Counted from the first letter of the stretch, positions 40,471 to 50,246 are shown. The stretch: DNA of 64,000 nucleotides from Hyphomicrobium sp. CS1GBMeth3 (GCF_900117455.1 NZ_FPHO01000002.1:682001-746000), one strand, 5' to 3'. Notes: generated by a model from the sequence alone, not told the origin. Numbers and translations are program-made.

Positions 40471-43158
40471 ATGGAAGCGGCTCCGCATTCACTTCGCGTC
40501 AAGACGCTCGGACTCGCGGCCTTGATACTCGTGGGCCTCAGCGGCCCCGCCGCCTGGGGGCAGACGCAGCCGGCACCGCAGCCACAGAAGGCGCCCGCCC
40601 AGCAGACGGCTCCGGCTCAGCAAACGACCCCGTCCCCTGCCCCGGCGCAAACGCCGGCTCCCGAGGGGCAACCTGCGGGCGTCGAGCAGCCGCCGGCCGA
40701 GCCCCCTCCTCCGCCGCCTTCGGTCCTGTCGCCGGCCGAGCAGACGGAGCTCGAAGAGCTCGTGAGCCCGGTCGCCACGATTCGATCCGATCTCGAACGG
40801 CTCGAGAAGGCCTTTGAGCGCAACAAGCAGAACGACGAGGAGCTGGCGCGGATCCGCGGCGAGCTGATCAACGTCTTCCGCGCTGCCGCGGCGACGCGCG
40901 ACAAGCTCCAGCCGCGGTCGCAGGCGCTTGCCCAGCAGATCGAAAAATTGGGGCCTGCGCCCGAGAAGGACGCGACGGAATCGGTCGAGGTGAAGACCGA
41001 GCGCGCCCGTCTCACGGCCATGTCGAGCGAGATCGACGGCGCGCTCAAGAACACCGAGCTTCTGTTCGTACGCGCGCGCCAGCTTCTGGTCGCCTTGCAG
41101 ACGGCACGCCAGGAGCTGTTCGCGAACGAGCTGTTCAAGCGCACGCTGTCGCCTGTGGCGCCGACTTTGTGGACACGGGTCATCGGCGATGCGCCAGCGG
41201 CCTGGCGGCAGCTTCGCGAGTCGATATCTGCCTGGCTGTCTCTCGCCCAGCGCAACTGGATGTCCGTCGTCGGCTTGTTCGGCGGCGTCTTCCTCCTGTT
41301 CGCTTTGCTCAGAGCGCTTGTGCACTGGTTTCTCGCCTGGCGGCTGGACCGGCCGCGCGACGAGCCGCCGACGTTCTTCGTTCAGGCCGCGACCGTCGGA
41401 TGGGTGGCTCCTCTCCTCGCCTTGCCAGCCTTTGCAGCGCTGCAGGTGCTCGGCATCGGGCTCGACGGGGTCAACCTGCTGACGTGGGAGTATGGGCGGA
41501 TCGCGGAGCGGGCGTTCCCAGCGCTCTACATCTTCGTCGGCGTGGCGGCTCTAACGCGCGCCATACTACAACCACGGCGCGCGGCTTGGCGCCTTGTGGA
41601 TCTTTCGACGCCCGCAGCGCGGTCGCTCACACGCATCATCACGCTCATCGCGGCGGTGTTCGCCACCGACATCATCCTACAGGAAGTGATCCGCCGGCTG
41701 TTCGTGCCGTTCTCCATCAACATTATGGAGACTGCGCTCGCGAGCATCGCCATCGGCGTCCTGATGCTGAAGCTCGTGCGCACGCGGTTCGAGCCACGCT
41801 CAGTCACGACCGGGCTGCACAGCCAGGATCTGCGCGGTGATGGTGCGATCGCGGGTAACGTGGGGACGGGCTCGCGGTTCAGGCCGTATCTGATCAAGCT
41901 GCCGGTGCTGGCCGTGGCGCTGGTCATCCTCGGCGCTTCGCTGCTCGGCTACGTCGGCCTCGGACGGTTCCTGACACAGCAGGTGATCTTCACCGGCAGC
42001 GTCATCGCGCTGGTGCTCGTGTTCCATCTCGCGATCCGCGCCCTTCTCGGCGCGCCCGGCACCGGCATCAAGCCGTTCGACGCCGTGCTGCAAGAGAAGG
42101 TCGGCCTCGACGAGAGCCAAGCTGCGTTCATCACGCGCGCGGTCTCCGTGCTGCTCAACACGGCACTCGCGGTCGCTGCTCTGCCGATCATCATGATCAC
42201 CTGGGGTTACACGCCTCAGGAGGCGCTCTACTGGATGCGCTCGGCCGTGTTCGGCTTCCAGATCGGCGAGTTCCGCGTCTCGCTCGTGCGTATCCTGCTG
42301 GCGGTGGCGCTGTTCTTCGCACTGGTTTTCGCGACGCGGATCGCGCAGCGCTGGATCGATCGCGGCGTCGCGCAATCCAAGCGGATCGACCAGGGCATCG
42401 CAAATTCGATCCACACCGCGATCGGCTACGTCGGTTTCATCGTGGCGGCGCTGGCAGCGATCTCCTACGGCGGCATCGACATTACCAATTTCGCCATCGT
42501 CGCCGGTGCGCTTTCGGTCGGTATCGGCTTCGGCCTGCAGTCGATCATCAACAACTTCGTGTCCGGCCTTATTCTGCTCGTCGAGCGACCGATCAAGGTT
42601 GGCGACCGCGTAACTGTCAACGGGCAGGACGGGTTCGTGCGGCGCATCTCCGTGCGCTCCACGGAGATCGAGACCTTCGATCGCGCCAGCCTTATCGTGC
42701 CGAACTCCGAGTTCATCACAACGACGCTGACCAACTGGACACATCGAAACGCGCTCGGCCGCGCGCTCATCAATATCAGCGTGAGCTATAATTCCGATCC
42801 CGAGCAGGTGCGGGATATTCTGCTCAAGGTTGCCGAGGACTGCCCGCTCGTGCAAAAGCATCCGCCGGCGTGGGTGGGTTTCGACAACTTCGGCGCCGAT
42901 GGGCTGGATTTCATCCTGATTGCCATAGTTCCAGATATCAACAAGATCGGCGACGCACGGTCGGATCTACGCTTCAGAATCTTCAAGGCGTTCAAGGAGG
43001 CGGGAATCGAGATCCCCTATCCCCAGCGCGACATCCATCTGCGTGATCTCGATGGGGTGCGTACGCTGCTCACGCGTCTCGCCGAGGAGCGGGCGCGGAT
43101 GTCGGCCACCGCGGTGCCGGAGTCCGGAGCGACACCCGACGGCAACGATAGGTCATGA
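40471..43158 (+). CDS. Large MscS-family mechanosensitive channel (DUF3772-like N-terminus)
   Basis: The ATG at 40471 with GAGGA close upstream gives 895 residues. A signal peptide (LGLAALILVGLSGPAAWGQ) is followed by a Pro/Gln-rich stretch and a periplasmic coiled-coil/DUF3772 part (residues about 85-250). About ten membrane segments follow, then the MscS core: pore-lining helix VAGALSVGIGFGLQSIINNF, beta domain VGDRVTVNGQDGFVRRISVR with STEIETFDRASLIVPNSEFI, and a C-terminal alpha/beta domain. It releases solutes on hypo-osmotic shock. It converges on dksA. Confidence 0.93.
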   Translation: MEAAPHSLRVKTLGLAALILVGLSGPAAWGQTQPAPQPQKAPAQQTAPAQQTTPSPAPAQTPAPEGQPAGVEQPPAEPPPPPPSVLSPAEQTELEELVSPVATIRSDLERLEKAFERNKQNDEELARIRGELINVFRAAAATRDKLQPRSQALAQQIEKLGPAPEKDATESVEVKTERARLTAMSSEIDGALKNTELLFVRARQLLVALQTARQELFANELFKRTLSPVAPTLWTRVIGDAPAAWRQLRESISAWLSLAQRNWMSVVGLFGGVFLLFALLRALVHWFLAWRLDRPRDEPPTFFVQAATVGWVAPLLALPAFAALQVLGIGLDGVNLLTWEYGRIAERAFPALYIFVGVAALTRAILQPRRAAWRLVDLSTPAARSLTRIITLIAAVFATDIILQEVIRRLFVPFSINIMETALASIAIGVLMLKLVRTRFEPRSVTTGLHSQDLRGDGAIAGNVGTGSRFRPYLIKLPVLAVALVILGASLLGYVGLGRFLTQQVIFTGSVIALVLVFHLAIRALLGAPGTGIKPFDAVLQEKVGLDESQAAFITRAVSVLLNTALAVAALPIIMITWGYTPQEALYWMRSAVFGFQIGEFRVSLVRILLAVALFFALVFATRIAQRWIDRGVAQSKRIDQGIANSIHTAIGYVGFIVAALAAISYGGIDITNFAIVAGALSVGIGFGLQSIINNFVSGLILLVERPIKVGDRVTVNGQDGFVRRISVRSTEIETFDRASLIVPNSEFITTTLTNWTHRNALGRALINISVSYNSDPEQVRDILLKVAEDCPLVQKHPPAWVGFDNFGADGLDFILIAIVPDINKIGDARSDLRFRIFKAFKEAGIEIPYPQRDIHLRDLDGVRTLLTRLAEERARMSATAVPESGATPDGNDRS

Positions 43159-43163
43159 GAAAA

Positions 43164-43190
43164 CCCCGTCCCGCTGGCAGCGGGACGGGG
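43164..43190 (-). terminator. Rho-independent terminator between the MscS gene and dksA
   Basis: Perfect 12-bp arms (CCCCGTCCCGCT and complement) enclose a 3-base loop. On the minus strand the stem is followed by TTTTCTC, so it best serves dksA, 41 bases after its stop. The flanks (TCATGA on both sides) extend the symmetry, so it may act on both converging genes. Confidence 0.9.
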
Positions 43191-43230
43191 TCATGAACCA
43201 TGCGGTTGCACCGAGAGGCTGTCGGCCCGC

Positions 43231-43902
43231 TCAGTCCTCGCGGTAGACCCGCTCGCGGCGTTCGTGGCGCTCCTGCGCCTCGAGCGACAGGGTTGCGATC
43301 GGGCGGGCGTCGAGCCGCTTCAAGCCGATCGGCTCGCCGGTCTCCTCGCAATAGCCGTAGGTGCCGTCCTCGATGCGGGCGAGCGCCGCGTCGATCTTGG
43401 CGATCAGCTTGCGTTGGCGGTCGCGGGCGCGCAGCTCGAGCGCGCGGTCCGTTTCCGAGGTCGCCCGGTCTGCGAGGTCGGCGTGCTGCGTGGAGTCCTC
43501 GTGCAGCCCCGCCAGCGTCTCCTTGGTCTGGCGGATGATCTCCTCCTTCCAGCCCTGAAGCTTCTGGCGGAAGTAGAGCCTCTGACGCTCGTTCATGAAC
43601 GGCTCGTCCTCGGAGGGACGATAGTCCGGCGGCAGCACGATCGTCGACGTGCCAGCCTTCGCCGTCAGCTTCTTGTCCTTTGCCTTGTCGATGGCTTGGG
43701 TCCTCGGTTTGCCCGCTGTGGCTGACGCCTTGGGCGCTGTCGTCTTCGCGGCCACCGCGCTTTTCGCTGCGGGGCGCGTGGGCTTCGATTTCGCGGATGC
43801 GGTCTTGCTTGCGGACACGGCCGCGGTGGCCGCCTTGGGCGCAGCCTTAGGCTTAACGGCGGCCTTCGATTTGACCGGCTTCGACGTGGCGCGCTTCGTC
43901 AT
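43231..43902 (-). CDS. dksA: DksA/TraR family regulator with a Lys/Ala-rich N-terminal tail
   Basis: The ATG at 43902 with GGAGG upstream gives 223 residues. Residues 1-90 are an Ala/Lys/Pro-rich tail (KPKAAPKAATAAV, KPTRPAAKSAVAAK) like histone H1. The DksA part follows: YRPSEDEPFMNERQRLYFRQ, the coiled coil with DLADRATSETDRALELRARD, and the zinc-finger region YGYCEETGEPIGLKRLDARP. Only one cysteine of the canonical four remains, typical of alphaproteobacteria. Known role: binding RNA polymerase with ppGpp. The tail may bind nucleic acid. Confidence 0.9.
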   Translation of the reverse strand: MTKRATSKPVKSKAAVKPKAAPKAATAAVSASKTASAKSKPTRPAAKSAVAAKTTAPKASATAGKPRTQAIDKAKDKKLTAKAGTSTIVLPPDYRPSEDEPFMNERQRLYFRQKLQGWKEEIIRQTKETLAGLHEDSTQHADLADRATSETDRALELRARDRQRKLIAKIDAALARIEDGTYGYCEETGEPIGLKRLDARPIATLSLEAQERHERRERVYRED

Positions 43903-44276
43903 AGGGGGCCTCCGATGAAGGGCCTTCCCGGACACTATGTGACCACCGTGCACCCACGCATCCAACGGGTGCTTAAGTGGCCCCACGCGTTCGGCGTCGC
44001 TCTCATGGCGGTAGCGACTGCTTATGTCAAGGAAATCCGCCGTTTAAGTGTAAAAAGCTGTGTGGGACGGGAAGCCCGCAAGTCCCGGATAACGCCCAGG
44101 TTTTCAGCAGGGTATCCGTCCGATCGCGGACAGACGCGCCCTTACAACCTCTTGTTGTATGGACCTGTATGGCCTCAGGGGCATCCGAGGCCGCGCGCGT
44201 CCGTTTACCGTCTTGCCGCTCCCGAGCGGTCCGCCTAAGAGGGGCGAACAGCGAAAACGGAAGGAGCATCCGGCAC
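43903..44276. other. Intergenic region between dksA and moxR
   Basis: These 374 bases separate two divergent genes and should hold both promoters. No gene is supported, and no operator or convincing -35/-10 pair could be picked out by eye. AAGGAG at 44261 serves the moxR start. Confidence 0.5.
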
Positions 44277-45152
44277 ATGACTGAGACGGGCACGGCCGAC
44301 GGCTCCGCGCGCTTCGAAGGCACCTCGAGCTACGTCGCCACCCGCGACCTCACCGTGGCCGTCAACGCGGCCGTCACGCTTGAGCGCCCCTTGCTGGTCA
44401 AGGGCGAGCCGGGGACCGGGAAGACGGTGCTCGCCCTCGAAGTGGCCCGCGCGCTTGGGGCTCCGCTCATCGAGTGGCATGTCAAGTCCACCACCAAAGC
44501 CCAGCAGGGACTCTACGAGTATGACGCCGTCTCGCGCCTGCGCGACGGCCAGCTCGGCGACGAGCGCGTCAAGGACATCCGCAACTACATCAAGCGCGGC
44601 AAGCTGTGGGAAGCATTCGTCTCCGACCGGCGCCCCGTGCTGCTCATCGACGAGATCGACAAGGCTGACATCGAGTTCCCGAACGACCTCCTGCAGGAAC
44701 TCGATCGGATGGAATTCTTTGTCTACGAGACGGGCGAGACGGTGCGCGCCCATGTGCGTCCCATCGTGATCATCACCTCCAACAACGAGAAGGAGTTGCC
44801 GGACGCGTTCCTGCGCCGCTGCTTCTTCCACTACATCAAATTTCCCGACCCCGAGACGATGACGCAGATCGTCGAGGTGCACTTTCCGAACCTCAAGGGG
44901 CGGATGGTGTCGGAAGCGCTGCGCGTTTTCTACGATCTACGCGAGCTGCCGGGGCTCAAGAAGAAGCCCTCGACCTCGGAACTGCTCGACTGGCTCAAGC
45001 TTTTGCTCAACGAGGACATCGATCCCTCGGTTCTGCGCGAAACGGACAGCCGCAAGATCATTCCGCCGCTCGCGGGCGCGCTGATCAAAAACGAGCAGGA
45101 CATGCACCTGTTCGAGCGGCTCGCCTTCATGAGCCGGCGCAAGGGCGACTAG
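44277..45152 (+). CDS. MoxR-family AAA+ ATPase
   Basis: The ATG at 44277 with AAGGAG 10 bases upstream gives 291 residues. Walker A is VKGEPGTGKTVLALEVARAL, Walker B is VLLIDEIDKADIEFPNDLLQ, and sensor 1 is IVIITSNNEKELPDAFLRRC, with FPDPETMTQIVEVHFP after it. MoxR ATPases act as chaperones that insert metals or assemble complexes with a von Willebrand factor A (VWA) partner. No VWA gene follows here; a gene remnant lies directly downstream. Confidence 0.9.
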   Translation: MTETGTADGSARFEGTSSYVATRDLTVAVNAAVTLERPLLVKGEPGTGKTVLALEVARALGAPLIEWHVKSTTKAQQGLYEYDAVSRLRDGQLGDERVKDIRNYIKRGKLWEAFVSDRRPVLLIDEIDKADIEFPNDLLQELDRMEFFVYETGETVRAHVRPIVIITSNNEKELPDAFLRRCFFHYIKFPDPETMTQIVEVHFPNLKGRMVSEALRVFYDLRELPGLKKKPSTSELLDWLKLLLNEDIDPSVLRETDSRKIIPPLAGALIKNEQDMHLFERLAFMSRRKGD

Positions 45153-45154
45153 CC

Positions 45155-45496
45155 GAAGTCATATCTTTTCGGACTATCGCGAATCCGCATGGCGGCGAGA
45201 AGTCCCGCCATACGCTCACCCCAACCTACGAGAAGAACGGAGAGATCGGCGCTGATTTCACCGAGGCCGGCAATCTCGGCGATGACGCGCGCAAAGCGAC
45301 TGCGCTGTTGGCTTCGTACGACAACCGAACAAGCTGGTGGCAAACGCCGGACTCTCTTCGCGCTACACTGCAAGAGTTTGGCTGGCCCCACATCTGGACA
45401 TTCAACTATGCGCAGGAGGCATCAGTCCAGCGGACGTTTTTCGTTTGCTACACTGCCGACTTGAGCGGCAGCGGTGTCAGTGGGATCAGGTTCTAG
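45155..45496 (+). pseudogene. Remnant of a methyltransferase-like gene (3' part only)
   Basis: A reading frame of 114 codons stays open but has no ATG or GTG near its 5' end; the first possible start is a TTG at 45308. The sequence is protein-like: HTLTPTYEKNGEIGADFTEA, SWWQTPDSLRATLQEFGWPH, then IWTFNYAQEASVQRTFFVCY. The WW-x-TP-x-SLR-x-x-L and GWP pattern resembles the C-termini of FkbM/class I SAM methyltransferases. It is most simply read as the surviving 3' end of a deleted gene behind moxR. Confidence 0.5.
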
Positions 45497-45611
45497 GCTG
45501 ACACTCTGCCCGCGTCAGGAAGCGACCAGGCTTTCAGGCTCTGTTCATGCGGTCCCCGATAGGTTGGGGCATAGCCTGCAGGCAAGCGGCTTGCAGGCGC
45601 CGGAGTAGAGA

Positions 45612-45698
45612 ATGAAAGAGTTTCTGCGCAGCGCCACGCTGGTTGTCATGGGCCTCACCGTGATCAGCGCCGGCGTGCTTGTCGTCTTCTACGGCTAG
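45612..45698 (+). CDS. Single-TM micro-protein (28 aa)
   Basis: ATG at 45612 with GGAG 6-8 bases upstream encodes MKEFLRSATLVVMGLTVISA and eight more residues, a single membrane helix after a short charged head. Tiny membrane proteins of this kind are often missed. It lies 61 bases before the ycjX start on the same strand. No family recognised; the evidence is the ribosome site, the clean TM pattern and the position. Confidence 0.5.
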   Translation: MKEFLRSATLVVMGLTVISAGVLVVFYG

Positions 45699-45758
45699 CC
45701 GCCGCCTTGCGGCCACGGCGCGCGCCGCCTAATTAGGGGAGACCCAACGAGGCTTCCC

Positions 45759-47213
45759 TTGCGCGCCAGCGATCTTTCCCTGACCGTGACCGACAGCTTG
45801 GCTCAGGCCGGCACGCGGCTGGCGGATTTCTTCACCCCGTCGCTGCGGCTCGGCGTGACCGGGCTCGCGCGTTCCGGCAAGACGGTCTTCATCACGGCGC
45901 TGATCCGCAATCTGACGCAGGGCGGCCGGCTGCCCTTCTTCGAGCCGGCAGCCTCCGGGCGCCTTCTTTCCGCAACCCTCGAGCCGCAGCCCGACGACAA
46001 CGTTCCGCGGTTCGATTACGAGAGCCACGTGGCGGCGCTCTCGGCCGATCCGCCTGCGTGGCCGGAGAGCACGCGGCGCGTTGCGGAGCTGCGCGTCGCG
46101 CTGTCGTTCCTGCCGGAGCATCCGCTCCGGCGCGCGCTCGGCATCCGCCGGCTCAATCTCGATATCGTCGATTATCCTGGCGAATGGCTGCTCGACCTCG
46201 CAATGCTCAGCCAAAACTATGCGGCGTGGTCACGAGAGGCGCTCGAGCGGGCCCGCGATCCCTCACGCAAGGCTTCGAGTTCGGACTGGCTGTCGTTCGT
46301 TGCGGGGCTCGATCCTGCCGCGCCCGAGGACGAACGCGCGGCGCTCGACGGGGCGCGTCGCTTCACCGATTATTTGCAGGCCGTCCGCGCGCAGTCCGTC
46401 GTTGCGACGCTCGGGCCAGGTCGCTTCCTGATGCCCGGCGACCTCGAAGGCTCGCCGCTGCTGACTTTCTTCCCGCTCGACTTGGCCGAGGGCGCGTCGC
46501 CCGAGCGCGGTAGCCTCGCGGCCATGATGGCGCGGCGCTACGACAGCTACGTGCAGCACGTCGTGCGGCCGTTCTTCCGCGAGCATTTCAGCCGCCTCGA
46601 CCGGCAGATCGTGCTCGTCGACGTACTCGGCGCGCTGAATGGGGGCGCGGAGGCCGTACGCGAGCTCGAGCGGGCGCTGGCGTCCGTTCTGCAGGCCTTC
46701 CGCCCGGGTCCTGCGAGCTGGCTCGCAAGCCTTATCGGCGCGCGGCGCATCGACCGGCTGCTGTTCGCCGCCACGAAGGCAGACCATATCCACCACACGA
46801 GCCATGATCGGCTGGAGGCGATCCTGCGTCTGTTGACGGAACGAGCCGCGGTGCGCGCCGGAGACGCCGGCGCCGAGACGCGCGTGATGGCGCTTGCCGC
46901 GTTACGCGCCACGCGTGAGGCGCAGGTTCGCGACGGACGCGCGACGCTGCCGTGCATCGTCGGCGTGCCGCTGCCCGGCGAGCGCGTCGATGGCGAGACG
47001 TTCGACGGGCGGCGCGAGGCGGCCATCTTTCCCGGCGATCTTCCGGACGACGCGGCCGCGGCGCTTTCCAGCACGGCACCGCTGGGGCTGACGTTTCTGC
47101 GCTTCCGGCCGCCGCAGCTCAAGCCCGTGCAGGCGTCCGGCGAGATCCCAGCCGCGCCGCACATCCGCCTCGACCGCGCGCTCGACTTCCTGATCGGAGA
47201 CTGGCTCGCATGA
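45759..47213 (+). CDS. ycjX: YcjX-family P-loop GTPase/ATPase
   Basis: A 484-residue protein starting at TTG 45759 after GAGG; no ATG fits. P-loop GLARSGKTVFITALIRNLTQ, then LDIVDYPGEWLLDL, and the DUF463 patches HVVRPFFREHFSRLDRQIVL and RLLFAATKADHIHHTSHDRL are present. YcjX and YcjF are membrane-stress proteins, co-regulated with phage-shock genes in other bacteria. Its stop overlaps the start of the next gene (ATGA), so they are coupled. Confidence 0.92.
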   Translation: MRASDLSLTVTDSLAQAGTRLADFFTPSLRLGVTGLARSGKTVFITALIRNLTQGGRLPFFEPAASGRLLSATLEPQPDDNVPRFDYESHVAALSADPPAWPESTRRVAELRVALSFLPEHPLRRALGIRRLNLDIVDYPGEWLLDLAMLSQNYAAWSREALERARDPSRKASSSDWLSFVAGLDPAAPEDERAALDGARRFTDYLQAVRAQSVVATLGPGRFLMPGDLEGSPLLTFFPLDLAEGASPERGSLAAMMARRYDSYVQHVVRPFFREHFSRLDRQIVLVDVLGALNGGAEAVRELERALASVLQAFRPGPASWLASLIGARRIDRLLFAATKADHIHHTSHDRLEAILRLLTERAAVRAGDAGAETRVMALAALRATREAQVRDGRATLPCIVGVPLPGERVDGETFDGRREAAIFPGDLPDDAAAALSSTAPLGLTFLRFRPPQLKPVQASGEIPAAPHIRLDRALDFLIGDWLA

Positions 47214-48211
47214 CAGACCCGCAGACATCGGAGCGCCGAGGCCCGCGCGTGTTCTCGACTGACGATCCCAAGATCGTCACAGAGACAGCGTTGCCGGCCG
47301 AGGACGATCTCGCCTTCGAGAGCGCTGCGCCGCAGCCGGCTGCTGCGAGTGGCGCGAGCGTCGGCGGCGTCTTCCTGTCGGCCGTCACGGCGCTTGTCGG
47401 GCTCGCGCTCGCGGCGAGCTTCGCAAGCTTCGTCTCGACGGCGCTCGCGCGCGACGACTGGGTCGGCTGGACGGCCGCGAGCCTTGTTGCAGTTGCGCTC
47501 GCCACGGGGCTGGTGCTCGTTCTGCGCGAGGTCGTGGGGCTGATCCGGCTCGGGCGGCTAGCGAGCCTCAGGCGCGACGCGGAGACGGCGCTGCGCACGC
47601 AGGACGTGGCGCTCGAACGCAAGACCGTCGCCGCGCTCGCGGTGACGTTACGCGGGCGGCGCGACCTCACCTGGCACCTCGCACGGCTGCGCGATCATAC
47701 GGGCGACGTGCGCGATGCGGGCGAACTTCTCAGACTCGCCGACCGCGAGGTGATGGCTCCGCTCGACGCGACGGCGCGGCGCCTCGTGCTCGCGTCGGCA
47801 AAGCGTGTGTCGGTGGTGACTGCCATGAGCCCCATGGTCTGGGTGGCGATGCTCTACGTCGCGGTCGAGAACCTCCGGCTCTTGCGCGCCCTCGCGACGC
47901 TCTACGGCGGGCGACCGGGCAGTCTCGGCGCGCTGCGGCTCGCGCGCATGGTCGTCACTCACATCGTCGCCACGGGCGGCGTTGCCATGACGGACGACCT
48001 CATCGGTCAGTTTCTCGGGCAGGATCTGTTGCGGCGGCTGTCGCGACGGCTCGGCGAAGGCGTGTTCAACGGCGCGCTTACGGCCCGCATCGGGACGGCC
48101 GCGATCTCGGTCACTCGGCCGATCCCGTTCCTCGATGCCGAACCGGTCCGGGTGCGGGATCTCTTGCCGGAGCTTCTGCGCCGGACGAAGGACGAGGCCA
48201 GCAAGTCGTAG
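47210..48211 (+). CDS. YcjF-like DUF697 inner-membrane protein
   Basis: The ATG at 47210 (ATGA overlap with ycjX) gives 333 residues. The layout is a polar N-terminus, two membrane segments (about 55-77 and 85-107), then a TIGR01620/DUF697 part with another hydrophobic stretch (TAMSPMVWVAMLYVAVENLR) and GSLGALRLARMVVTHIVATG. It is the usual partner of YcjX in envelope-stress response. It converges on opgH. Confidence 0.9.
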   Translation: MTDPQTSERRGPRVFSTDDPKIVTETALPAEDDLAFESAAPQPAAASGASVGGVFLSAVTALVGLALAASFASFVSTALARDDWVGWTAASLVAVALATGLVLVLREVVGLIRLGRLASLRRDAETALRTQDVALERKTVAALAVTLRGRRDLTWHLARLRDHTGDVRDAGELLRLADREVMAPLDATARRLVLASAKRVSVVTAMSPMVWVAMLYVAVENLRLLRALATLYGGRPGSLGALRLARMVVTHIVATGGVAMTDDLIGQFLGQDLLRRLSRRLGEGVFNGALTARIGTAAISVTRPIPFLDAEPVRVRDLLPELLRRTKDEASKS

Positions 48212-48242
48212 CGGAAATATGGAGCGGCTGCTCGGCGCGTTC

Positions 48243-50246
48243 CTACGCGGCGACGAGCTCGCGCGCGAGCGCGGCCTCCTTCTGGCGGGCCTCGTCCGAC
48301 TCTCGTGACGGCACGGTGAGGCGGTCCCGCCAGACCTCGGTGTAGCGTAGGGTCCTGAGTTCGATCGAAGCCGGCGACCTGTCGACGGGCGTCGAGAGGA
48401 TCGCGCTCAAGGCGGGGCCGGCATCCTGCGACGTCCACCAGTTGAGCGGGCCGGAGAGCACGAGCCCCAGCACCACGGGCGCCATCCAGACAAGCAATCC
48501 GGGCGAAGTCTCCCAGCAGACGATGGTGACCACGACACCGACCAGCATGTGCGGCCAGTGGAAGCGAATGGCTTCCACCAGCGTCATCGCCGCGGCGTCG
48601 CGGCGCTGCGCCTTCCAGCCGGCGTCGCGGCCGAGCAGGATCTGCAGCACAGAGGAGGTCTGCGTCATCATCATGATGGGTGCGAACAGCATCGAGAACA
48701 CGGTTTCCGTGGTCACGCCCGCGAAGGCGCGGGGGATGCCGAACGTCTCGCGGGCGCGGCGCACGCGCTTCAGCTCCATCGCGAGGCCCAGCGCCTTCGG
48801 AAGCAGCACGACCGCCATGGTGGCCAGGAACAGACGCATGGCGGCACCGGGATCGATGGTCGGCCAGATGGGGAACAGCGTCTTCGAATCGGTGAAGTAG
48901 CTCGGCAGGAGCTGCTGGCCCTGCAGCGCCAGCACGAGGCCGACGGCAAGAGCGCCAGCCCACACGGCCGAGATGAGATAGGACAGCGCGCCCATCATAA
49001 GGTGCACGCGCCCCATGCCCGGCGCGCCTGCCCGGCCGACGAGCGCCAGATGCTGCAGGTTGCCCTGCGACCAGCGGCGGTCGCGCACGATAAGGTCGGT
49101 CAGGCTCGGCGGCATGCTCTCGTATGAGCCCTCGATCGAGGGCGCCATGTGCACGCCCCAGCCTGCGCGCTGCAGCAGCATGGCCTCGACGAAGTCGTGG
49201 CTCAAAATATGGCCGCCGAACGGTGCCGGACCAGGCAGGCTCGGAAGCCCCGCGCAGCCCGCGAAGGCGCGCGTGCGAATGATGGCGTTGTGGCCCCAGT
49301 AGTTGCCCTGGTCCTTGCTCCAGAAGGCGAGTCCCGCCGCTGTCGAGGGACCGTAGACGTTGGCCGCGAACTGCATGAGCCTTTGCAGCAGCGTCTTGCC
49401 GCCTATCAGCTTGGGCACAGTCTGGATCAGGCCCGCCGACGGATCGGCCTCCATGGCGCGAGCGAGGCTCACCAGCGCGACGCCCGACATGATGCTGTCG
49501 CCGTCGAGGATGATGAACGTCTCGTAGGCGCCGCCGAAGCGCTCGACCCAATCCTTGATGTTGCCGGCCTTGCGGCCGGTGTTCTCGATGCGGCGCCGGT
49601 AGTAGATGCGCGCGCGGTCGGCCTGGGCGCGCGCCAACTCGGCGTACGCTGCCTCCTCTGCCGTGCCGACATCGGCACCACGGGTATCCGAGAGAACGAA
49701 GATGTCGAACTTGTCGGCCTTGCCGAGGGAGGCCAGCTCCTCGACCATGGCCGAGATGGTGCCCGCGATGCGGGCCGGCTCCTCGTGATAGACCGGAAAC
49801 AACAGCGCCGTGCGCTCCGTCAATGGGCCATCCGCATTCGGAATGTTTATGGTGTCGGCCTTCTCGCCGGCAAACAGCGGCAGGAAACCGAGCGCTGCCG
49901 ACAGCGTGCCGACCGAGATCCACGCGAACGTGATGGTCGAGAGCACAAGGAACAGGAGCTGGATCGGCGTCATCTGCACGAACGACAAGACGCCATAGAG
50001 CTCGTAGGCGAAGGCCGCCGTCATCAGCGCGGCGCCGAGAAACACCGCGGTGCGCGGAATGGCTGGGCCGCGGCGGCGCGGCCAGACCCGCGCCGGGCGC
50101 TCCGAAAAATCCTGCAACGGCATCTCGACGGGAGACGGCTCCGGCAGCAACGCCGGATCGCTTGCATCATAGTGGAGGGTGTTCGAGGGTTGAACCGGCG
50201 CGTGGGTCCCCTCCGCCGCACCATCTACAAGGTCCTCGGCGCTCAT
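48243..50246 (-). CDS. opgH: Glucans biosynthesis glucosyltransferase H
   Basis: With the ATG at 50246 (ATGA overlapping the opgG stop) the protein is 667 residues; an ATG at 50258 is the alternative. Two N-terminal membrane segments precede the GT2 domain (ALLFPVYHEEPARIAGTISA, FVLSDTRG, IILDGDSIMSG, LSHDFVEAMLLQRAGW, and the RRWSQGN motif), followed by about five more segments. It polymerises UDP-glucose into the backbone of osmoregulated periplasmic glucans. It is shorter than the E. coli protein (about 850). Confidence 0.94.
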   Translation of the reverse strand: MSAEDLVDGAAEGTHAPVQPSNTLHYDASDPALLPEPSPVEMPLQDFSERPARVWPRRRGPAIPRTAVFLGAALMTAAFAYELYGVLSFVQMTPIQLLFLVLSTITFAWISVGTLSAALGFLPLFAGEKADTINIPNADGPLTERTALLFPVYHEEPARIAGTISAMVEELASLGKADKFDIFVLSDTRGADVGTAEEAAYAELARAQADRARIYYRRRIENTGRKAGNIKDWVERFGGAYETFIILDGDSIMSGVALVSLARAMEADPSAGLIQTVPKLIGGKTLLQRLMQFAANVYGPSTAAGLAFWSKDQGNYWGHNAIIRTRAFAGCAGLPSLPGPAPFGGHILSHDFVEAMLLQRAGWGVHMAPSIEGSYESMPPSLTDLIVRDRRWSQGNLQHLALVGRAGAPGMGRVHLMMGALSYLISAVWAGALAVGLVLALQGQQLLPSYFTDSKTLFPIWPTIDPGAAMRLFLATMAVVLLPKALGLAMELKRVRRARETFGIPRAFAGVTTETVFSMLFAPIMMMTQTSSVLQILLGRDAGWKAQRRDAAAMTLVEAIRFHWPHMLVGVVVTIVCWETSPGLLVWMAPVVLGLVLSGPLNWWTSQDAGPALSAILSTPVDRSPASIELRTLRYTEVWRDRLTVPSRESDEARQKEAALARELVAA

